Shown piece after piece: positions 4,703 to 10,429 of a stretch of 10,429 nucleotides of DNA. The stretch's first letter is position 1. Each line of letters opens with the position of its first letter. A model generated the notes under the pieces. It did no database searches. It worked only from the letters and a program-made list of their open reading frames with translations, and was not told the DNA's origin. Source of the DNA: Baffinella frigidus (Eukaryota; Cryptophyceae; Cryptomonadales; Baffinellaceae); the NCBI GenBank assembly GCA_026770585.1, contig MU646320.1:888783-899211 (forward strand). Direction: 5' to 3'. Made by a program: the position numbers and the translations under genes.

Positions 4703-6065
4703 ATGTCAGACGGTGGGGCGGGCGAAGCAGCACTTTGGGGGGGCGGGGCAGACGGGTCCAGCGCGAGCGGCGGCGCAGGAGCTGCACCCGTCGCCAGATG
4801 GATCGACCCGGACTGGCTCGAGGACAAGTGCGAGGACTGCGAGTGCAGTCTCTGCTTCGGGGTGATGGTGGAGCCGGCCAGCGGCTGCCCGGAGGGACAC
4901 ATCTTCTGCAAACCGTGCTACGTCAAGGAGCTTCGCGAGCGGAAGAGGTGCCCGGCGTGCCGGCACCCGGTCGCAGGCGAGAACAACCTGGTGCGCAGTC
5001 GCCCGCTGGAAAGCATGATCGCAAAGCTGCGGCTGCTCTGCGAACACGCTCCCAAGGAGAGTGAAGAGCAGGCAGTAGGACCCCCCGCGGCGAAGCGCGC
5101 CAAGCTCGTTCCGGCTGCCAGCATGACGGTCGAGGCGCTCAGGGAGGAGCTGCGGCAGCGTGGTCTGGAGACCGCAGGGAGCAAGCCCGAGCTGGAGGCG
5201 CGCCTGGAGGAGGACCGCACGAAGGGCGCGGGGTGCGGGTGGAAGGGCAGGGTGGGGGAGCTGCATGCGCACCTGCTGGGGGAATGCCAGTGGGCGCCGG
5301 TGAAGTGCCCCAACCAGGGCTGCACGGAGACACCGCTTCGCAAGGATCTGCCCGAGCACGAGGCGACGTGCAAACACCGCATGGAACAGTGCCCGAACCA
5401 GGGCTGCTGCGTCACGGCCGCAAGGGGTACCATGGACGAGCACCGCGAGGAGTGCGGGCACGAGGAGGTCAAACCCTAAACCCTAACACCTAAACCCTAA
5501 ACCCTAAACCCTGAACCCTAAACCCTAAGCCCTGAACCCTAAATCCTAAACCCTAAACCAGGTTTCGTGCCCGTGCCTGGGGTGTGACACGCGCCTTCTC
5601 CGGAAGGACATGGACACGCACGTGCACCCAACACCCACGACTTCGTGGGTGTTCAACTGGCGCACCGACGGCTGGGGGGGCGAGTCCGGGTCCGAGACTC
5701 GCGACTTCGGGGGCGGCGTTGAAGGGACTTCCGTTCTGCAGCTCAGCGAAGATCCCGAACACTCGCACTACATCGGGTTCGAGATTGCGGGGATCCCCAA
5801 GTGCGGGGTGTACGCGACGTTCTCCATCCTCGACAAGCACGACAAGACCCTTTGCAAAGTTTTCGAGATGGGCACTGCCAAGGCTCCTTTGGAAATCCAC
5901 GTTTCTGACAAGTGGGGCACAACCTTCACGCCGACGGCGGAGGAGAAGGCGCAGTCGGTGCGCGCGGACGGGAGCATCAGGCTGCGCGCGGTCGTGCGCC
6001 TCTTCCTGGACATCAAAGACCTAAGGGTCCCAAAGGCCCTGCGACAGCGCGGCGTAGGCGTGTAG
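4703..6065 (+). CDS. RING-SAP-TRAF zinc finger protein, likely E3 ligase
   Basis: Model: 4703-5467 joined to 5562-6065, 422 residues. A RING finger (C48, C51, C62, H66, C69, C72, C83, C86; core CPEGHIFCKPC and CPAC) should recruit a ubiquitin E2. PAAKRAKL at 128-135 closely resembles the c-Myc nuclear localisation signal. A SAP-like helix pair at 141-171 (MTVEALREELRQRGLETAGS) suggests DNA or chromatin contact. TRAF-type zinc fingers follow (C178..C195; CPNQGC at 202-207; CPNQGCC at 230-236; CPCLGC at 258-263). The C-terminal 140 residues start SWVFNW and may form a TRAF/MATH-like fold; this is uncertain. I chose MSDGG (4703) because the acidic/Gly-rich N terminus starts there; an in-frame ATG at 4595 would add 36 unstructured residues beginning just outside element 4. 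The intron splits the finger region in phase 0 between HEE and VSCPC. Function is inferred from domains only. Confidence 0.85.
5468..5561 (+). other. Intron made of CCCTAAA telomere-type repeats
   Basis: The reading frame of exon 1 ends at GAG GAG (5467) and would stop at TAA 5477-5479. From GTCAAACCCT (5468) to AAACCAG (5561) the sequence is almost wholly CCCTAAA with CCCTGAA, CCCTAAG and CCTAACA variants. Removing these 94 bases joins HEE to VSCPCLGC in phase 0 and restores a fourth finger with the same spacing as its neighbours, ending RKDMDTH like the second finger's RKDLPEH. Only one GT is available at this exon end, and the last AG is at 5560-5561. No pyrimidine run other than the repeat is present. 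Length is close to the 96-bp intron at 1378. Confidence 0.85.
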
Positions 6066-6660
6066 GAGGGGGTAGGGTGGGAGGGCGGGACGGGACGGGG
6101 ACGGGGACGGGAGATCAGGCAGCCCATGAACGGGTCGGGGTAGGGGGGTGAGGACAGCGGGGCGGGCACGCCAAGCGGCTGGGCATGAGGGTGGATGCCA
6201 TGGTGTTGGGCGGGGCGTGGTGGGGTGGGGGTGGTGAGAATCGGTACTGATTCAGTGGGGGCGAATCTGGCCTCTGCGCCGGGGAGGGACCCGAGTGGAA
6301 TTCTGTCGCGTTCTCTGTTTGTTGATCGTAAATCACAGGAATTCATCTCGCTAACGGGCGAGCAAGCGCGTTTCATCAGACACGGCAGAGGTTTCTCTCT
6401 AAATTAAGGGCACGCGTCGACCCTTGGGTCCCTAGCGTGGTTCTCTGCTCTGCTTCTAGGAGAACATGTAGACCTACATGGGTATCTGGGATATAAGAAC
6501 ACGCTTGGTCGAGCCTCGGTCGGCATCTGTTTTTTTAAATCAGTTCTTGCGGGTTGACTAAACGTGAGATTTAGTCTATCCTCTGGTGCAAAATTAAGAA
6601 CATGCAGGCCCCAAATCCGGTACGAGTTCTTACATTGCTGTGTTCTTGTAACCAAGATAT
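6066..6660 (+). other. 3' flank of the RING gene
   Basis: No gene is visible. It begins with a G-rich stretch, including five GGGAC/GGGGAC units at 6086-6112 that could form G-quadruplexes. Then comes sequence conserved with the downstream duplicate. Notable is a hairpin GACTAAA (6556-6562) / TTTAGTC (6570-6576), retained in the second copy at 8413-8433. CATGTAGACCTACATG (6464-6479) is another hairpin, with its left arm altered in the second copy. No canonical AATAAA is seen close to the stop. Confidence 0.6.
6556..6576 (+). other. Hairpin conserved between duplicates
   Basis: GACTAAA and TTTAGTC enclose the 7-base loop CGTGAGA. The second copy (8413-8433) keeps both stems and changes one loop base (CGCGAGA). 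The neighbouring sequence has more differences. It may be an RNA element in the 3' flank, or chance. Confidence 0.45.
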
Positions 6661-6667
6661 CTCTGCA

Positions 6668-7181
6668 CTGTAGGACCCTTTAGGGTTTAGGGTGTGGGGA
6701 TTGGGGTTTGGGGTGTGAGGGGTGGGATGTGGGGTTCAGGGGTTACGGTTACGGTTTGGGATTTAGGGTTTAGAGTTAAGGGTTTGGGGTTGAGAGTTTC
6801 TGATTTTGGGTTTAGGTTTTCAAGTGTAAGGTTTGGAGTTGAGGTTTTGCAGTTCACTTAGGGTTTAGGGTTTGATGGTTTAGGGATTAGAATTCAGGGT
6901 TTAGGGTTTAGGGTTTAGGGTTTACAGTTTCGGGTTTCGGGTTTCGGGTTCAGGGTTTATGATTTTGGGTTTAGGTTTTAGGGTTTAAGGTTTAAGGTTT
7001 AGGGTTTGGAGTTTAGTAGGGGTTTAGGGTTTAGTGGTTTAGAGTTTAGGATTTAGGGGTTGGAGTTCAGAGTTTCGGATTTAGGGTTTTAGAGTTTAGG
7101 GTGGAGGGGGTTTCGGGTCTAGGGTTTAGGGTTTCGGGTTTCGGGTTTAGGGTGTAGGGTGTAGGGTTTAGGAATAAGGGT

Positions 7182-7219
<38 letters not shown>

Positions 7220-7325
7220 AGGTGTAGGGTGTAGGGTGTAGGGTGTAGGGTGTAGGGTGTAGGGTGTAGAGTGTAGGGTGTGGGGTGTAGGGTGTATGGT
7301 GTATGGTGTAGGGTGTTGGGTGTAG
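6668..7325 (+). repeat. Degenerate TTTAGGG array 1, G-rich orientation
   Basis: TTTAGGG heptamers occur with many variants (GGGTTTC, GGTTTAA, GGGATTA). The right part becomes regular: six tandem GGGTTGA units (about 7180-7219), then about a dozen GGGTGTA units (7222-7325). It begins with a mixed-sequence lead (GTGTGGGGATTGGGG...GGTTACGGTTACGG) that is also present after the second duplicate. The right end directly abuts the broken exon copy. Any frames here are artefacts of a 7-base repeat read in three frames. Confidence 0.92.
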
Positions 7326-7629
7326 GACATGGCGCGCCCACGGCTGGGGGCCCGGCCTATTTTACACCGAGTCGCATTCCTTCGGGCGGGGAGTTGAAGG
7401 GCGGTGCGTCCTACTGCGCATTTCCCACCCCAGACACTCGCACTTTTTCGGGTTCGGGTTTGCGGGGATTGCTAATTGCAGGATGCACGCGACGTTCTCC
7501 ATGGATGATGTCATGGCGTAGAATTCACGCCGACCGCGGAGGACAAGGCGCGGTCGGTGCGCGCGGACGGGAGCATCAGGCTGCGCGCGGTCGTGCGCCT
7601 CTTCCTCGACGGCGTGGCGTAGGCGTGTA
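7326..7629 (+). pseudogene. Broken duplicate of RING gene exon 2
   Basis: In the ancestral frame it reads VEGRCVLLRISHPRHSHFFG then FGFAGIANCRMHATFSMDD, alongside VEGTSVLQLSEDPEHSHYIG and FEIAGIPKCGVYATFSILD of the intact gene. An in-frame TAG follows near 7518. The next block (FTPTAEDKARSVRADGSIRL) resumes in another frame after loss of about 90 bases, and about 35 bases before the stop region are also missing. No RING, SAP or finger part is present. The last 60 coding bases are nearly identical to the parent while the first half is much more diverged, an uneven pattern. It cannot encode a related full-length protein. Confidence 0.9.
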
Positions 7630-7940
7630 GGAGGGGGTAGGGTGGGAGGGCGGGACGGGAAGGGGACGGGGCCGGAAGAGAGGCGGCTCATGTACGGGTC
7701 AGGGTAGGGGGGTGAAGACAGCAGGGCAGGCGCGCCAAGCGGCTGGGCAGGGGGGATGGTGACATGGTGTTGGGCGGGGCGGGGGGGGGTGGGGGTTGGG
7801 AGAGTCAGTGCTGATTCAGTGGGAGTACAGCTGGCCTCTGCGGCGAGGATGGTCTCGAGTGGGATTCCGTCGCGTTCTCCGTGTATTGATCGTGAACCAT
7901 AGGAATTCATCTCGCAAGCGGGCGAGCAAGCGCGTGCCGA

Positions 7941-8037
7941 TGCAGAGAGAGAAAGAGAAGGAGAGAGAGCGAGAGAGAGCGAGAGAGAGAAAGCGAGATA
8001 GAGAAAGCAAGGGAGAGGGAGAGGGAGAAGGAGAGTG
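7941..8037. repeat. (GA)n-rich microsatellite insertion
   Basis: A purine tract of GAGA, GAAA and GGGAGA units interrupts the duplicated flank: GCGAGCAAGCGCG at its left is shared with copy 1 (6358-6370), and the homology resumes after about 8120. It is the opposite-strand counterpart of the CT tracts elsewhere in the window. Confidence 0.9.
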
Positions 8038-8251
8038 GCGAGGCGTGTGTGTGTCAACGCGTGTGCACACCACCGGCACGGAAACTCCATCGACGGTTGA
8101 TGATTTAACCCGGCAGGATTTTATTAGGCACGGTACAGGGGTCTCTCCAAATCGATGGCACGCGTCGCCCCTTGGGTCCCTAGCGTGGGCTGGGGGTGGG
8201 GTTCAGTAGGCCGCACGCCGCCCCAGAGGCCCTGGGACTGGCTGGACGCAG

Positions 8252-8306
8252 CTCTCTATCTTTCTCGCTCGCTCTCTCTCCCTCTATCTCGCTCTCTATA
8301 TCTCGT
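8252..8306. repeat. (CT)n-rich microsatellite
   Basis: CTCTCT with CTCGCT and CTATCT units, inside the second insertion in duplication copy 2, between CCCTAGCGTGG and the shared GACCTACATGGGTATC. Confidence 0.85.
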
Positions 8307-8504
8307 GGTCCTATGCTCCTAGGACAACAAGTAGACCTACATGGGTATCAGGGATATAAGAACACCCTTGGTCGAGCCTCTGTCTGGTTTTTAAAATTAA
8401 TATCTTCGGGTTGACTAAACGCGAGATTTAGTCTACCCTCTGGTATAAAATCAAAAACACGCACGCCCCAAATCCGGTACGGGTTCTTAATTGCACTGTA
8501 GGAC

Positions 8505-10429
8505 CCTCTACGGTTTAGGGTTTGGGTTGTTGTGTCTGGGGTGTGAGTTGTGGGGTGTGGGGTTTAGGGGTTACCGTTACGGTTTAGGATTTAGGGTTGA
8601 GGGTTTGGGGTTTGGGGTTTGGGGTTTGGGGTTTGAGGTTTTGGGTTTAGGGTTTAGGTTTGAGGGTTTAAGGTTCAGGGTTTATGGTTTCGGGTCTAAA
8701 GTTTAGGGTTTAGGGTTGAGGGTTTAGGGTTTAGAGTTTAGGGTTCAAAGTTACGGGTTGAGGGTTGAATGTTTAGGGTTTAGGGTTCAGGGTTCAGGGT
8801 TTAGGGTTTAGGGTTTAGGGTTTAGGGTTTAGGTTTTAGGGTTTAGGGTTTGGGTTTAGGGTTTAGGGTTTAGAGTTTAGTGTCAAGGGTTTAGGGTTTA
8901 GGGTTTATGGTTTAGGGTTTAGGGTTTAGGAATAGGGGTTTAGGGTTTAGAGTTTAGGGCTCAGGGTTCAGTGGGTAAGGTTTAGGATTGAGGGATGAGG
9001 GTTCAGGGTTGAGGGTCGAGGGTCGAGGGTTGAGGATTGACGGTTGAGGGTTGAGGGTTGAGGGTGTAGGGTTTAGGGTGTGAGGTTTGGTGTTTAGGGT
9101 TTAGGGGCTATGGTTTGGGGTTTGGGGTATGGGGTGAGGGGTGTTTGGGTGTGGGGTGTGGGGTGTTGGGGGTGGGGTGTTGGGGGTGGGGTGTTGGGGG
9201 TGGGGTGTTGGGGGTGGGGTTGAGGGGTCACGGTTACGGTTTAGGTTAAGGGTCTAGGGTTCAGGGTTCAGGGTTGGGCATTTCAGGTGCAGGACATGGG
9301 GTTCAGGGATCATATTTTAGGGGTTGGGGTTTAGAGTTCAAAGTTCGGGGTGTAGGATTTAGGGTTTAGGGATTAGGATTCAGGGTTAGGGTAAGGGTTC
9401 GGGTTTAGGGTTTAGGGTGTAGGGATGTTGATTTAAGGTTCAGGGCTTGGGGTTTGCGTCTCAGGGTTTGGGGTTTAGAGTTTAGGGTTTAGGGTTCAGG
9501 GTTTAGGGTTTTGGGTTGAGGGTTTAGAGCTTAGAGCTTAGGGTTTGGTGTTTAGGTTTAGGGTTTAGGGTTTAGGGTTTAGGGTTTAGGGTTTAGGGTT
9601 TAGGGTTTAGGGTTCAGGGTTCAGGGTTTAGGTTACAGGCTGGAGGGTTTAGTGTTTGGGGTTGAAGGTTTAGGGTTTAGGGTTGAGGGCTTTGGTTTCA
9701 GGTTTTAGGGTTCAAGGTTTAGGGATGAGGGTATTGGTTTAGGGTTCAGGCTTTAGGGTTTAAGGTTTGGCGTTCAAGATTTATGGTTTATGGTTCATTG
9801 GTTATGGTCTACTGTTTATGGTGTAGGGTTCAGGGCTAAGGGCTTTGGGTTTAGTGTTGAGGATTCAGGGTTCAGGGTTTAGGGTTTAGGGTTGAGGGTT
9901 GAGGGTTGAGGGTTGAGGATTGAGAGTTGAGGGATTAGGGATGAGGGATTAGGGTCAAGCAATTAGGGTTTAGGGTTGAGGTTTGAGGGTTTTGTGGGTT
10001 GAGGTTTGAGGGTTTTGTTTTTAGATTGTAGGGTTTAGGGTTTAGGGTTTGGGGTTCAAGGTTCAAGTTTCAAGGTTCAGGTTGTAGAGTTCAGGGTTCA
10101 GGGCCTATGGTTGAGTTTTTTTGGTTTAGGAATTGTGGTTTACGGTTTGCGGTGTATGGTTTTGGGTTTTGGGTTTTGGGTTTGGGGTGTGGGGTTTGGG
10201 GTTGAGGGGTTAGTGTTAGGTTTTAGGGTTGAGGGTTTGTTTTGGGTTGGGGGTTTGAGATGAGGTGTTCAGTTTTGGGGGGTCGGGGTTTAAGTTTCCG
10301 GGTTTGTGGTCATTTGATTAGAGTTTAGGGTTGAGGTTTTGGGATTTATGTTTTAGGGCCTAGGGTTCAGGATTCAGGGTTCATGGTTTAGGGTGAAAAG
10401 TTTAGGGTTTAGGGTTCAGGGTTCAGGGT
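8505..10429 (+). repeat. Degenerate TTTAGGG array 2, to the window end
   Basis: About 1.9 kb of TTTAGGG-type repeat in G-rich orientation, still running at the last base. Blocks of exact heptamers (for example around 8795-8830 and 9553-9610) alternate with GGGTTGA, GGGTTCA, GGGTTTG and irregular stretches. A GGTTACCGTTACGG motif near 8572 and GGTCACGGTTACGG near 9225 echo GGTTACGGTTACGG in array 1 (about 6740), hinting at a higher-order repeat. No gene is seen. The orientation fits a chromosome arm ending to the right. Confidence 0.93.
9161..9219 (+). repeat. 14-bp G-rich minisatellite inside array 2
   Basis: Four tandem copies of the 14-mer GGGTGTTGGGGGTG, twice the heptamer length. The unit has long G-runs, is more G-rich than its surroundings and has strong G-quadruplex potential. 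Confidence 0.85.

Larger units (their letters stand above)
5605..6667 (+). repeat. Segmental duplication, copy 1
   Basis: This segment from within exon 2 through the stop codon and about 600 bp of 3' flank recurs, altered, at 7326-8505. Shared landmarks are GACGGCTGG / CACGGCTGG, the C-terminal coding block GTGCGCGCGGACGGGAGCAT, the stop region GGCGTAGGCGTGTAGGAGGG, ACTGATTCAGTGGG / GCTGATTCAGTGGG, CCTTGGGTCCCTAGCGTGG, GACCTACATGGGTATC, CCCCAAATCCGGTACG and GCACTGTAGGACCCT. The last of these borders a TTTAGGG-type array in both copies. Confidence 0.9.
7326..8504 (+). repeat. Segmental duplication, copy 2
   Basis: Diverged copy of 5605-6667. It starts at AGGACATGG, which also occurs at 5604-5612. 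It has internal deletions in the coding part and two insertions in the flank: a GA-rich microsatellite plus about 85 unrelated bases (about 7941-8120) and a block with a CT tract (about 8190-8305). Between these the match to copy 1 is high, for example GGGTTGACTAAACG and CCCCAAATCCGGTACG. Confidence 0.9.

Noticed and set aside
4706-5461. Minus-strand 251-codon frame opposite the RING gene
   Set aside because: It is a shadow of GC-rich coding DNA. The plus strand carries the RING, SAP and zinc-finger motifs and the intron.
5768-6376. Minus-strand 202-codon frame over exon 2 and the 3' flank
   Set aside because: It is Pro-rich low-complexity translation of the G-rich 3' flank, antisense to a supported exon.
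7362-8209. Frames of 242 and 137 codons over the second duplicate
   Set aside because: They run through pseudogene remains and the GA microsatellite, with no similarity to the parent protein in those frames.
8491-8706. Gly-Leu-Gly-Phe-Arg-Val repeat frame in the TTTAGGG array
   Set aside because: A 7-base repeat read in three frames gives this peptide automatically; it is not evidence of a gene.

Overview
The window looks like nuclear DNA of a eukaryotic microbe, most likely an alga. The evidence is GT-AG spliceosomal introns, long degenerate arrays of the plant/algal-type telomere heptamer TTTAGGG, abundant CT and TA microsatellites, short TA-flanked foldback elements, and GC-rich coding DNA. 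The two introns I can model have ordinary GT donors. Together with the repeat style this makes me lean towards a cryptophyte-like genome over a dinoflagellate, but the lineage is an inference that I cannot prove from sequence alone.

Layout. 1-900: a CT/TA microsatellite tract holding three related exon-like blocks; only the last is long and ends in a clean stop (a possible 3' terminal exon). A 100-bp foldback element sits inside it. 900-1320: hairpins and an inverted repeat surrounding a 118-bp foldback element. 1256-1567: the 3' end of a possible gene with a 96-bp intron whose polypyrimidine tract is a (CT)n microsatellite. Its stop codon abuts a 164-bp foldback element. 1735-1946 (minus): a frameshifted MYND zinc-finger remnant. 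2143-2450: a diverged tandem duplication. 2458-2780: a CCCTAAA array. 2790-4350: no recognisable gene, only small hairpins and short repeats. 4355-4589: a 231-bp foldback element lying just upstream of the one clear gene.

The main gene (4703-6065, +) encodes a predicted 422-residue protein: RING finger, a c-Myc-like nuclear localisation sequence, a SAP-like motif, several TRAF-type zinc fingers and a C-terminal region that may be TRAF/MATH-like. A nuclear or chromatin-associated E3 ubiquitin ligase is the natural reading. Its two exons are joined across a 94-bp intron made almost wholly of CCCTAAA telomere-type repeats, the most striking feature of the window.

From about 5605 to 8530 a segment containing exon 2 and about 600 bp of its 3' flank is present twice. 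The second copy (7326-8530) is a broken pseudogene. Each copy runs into a G-rich TTTAGGG-type array (6668-7325 and 8505 to the window end). The arrays point outward (C-rich on the left, G-rich on the right), as in a subtelomere or a region built by repeated telomeric-repeat insertion and duplication.
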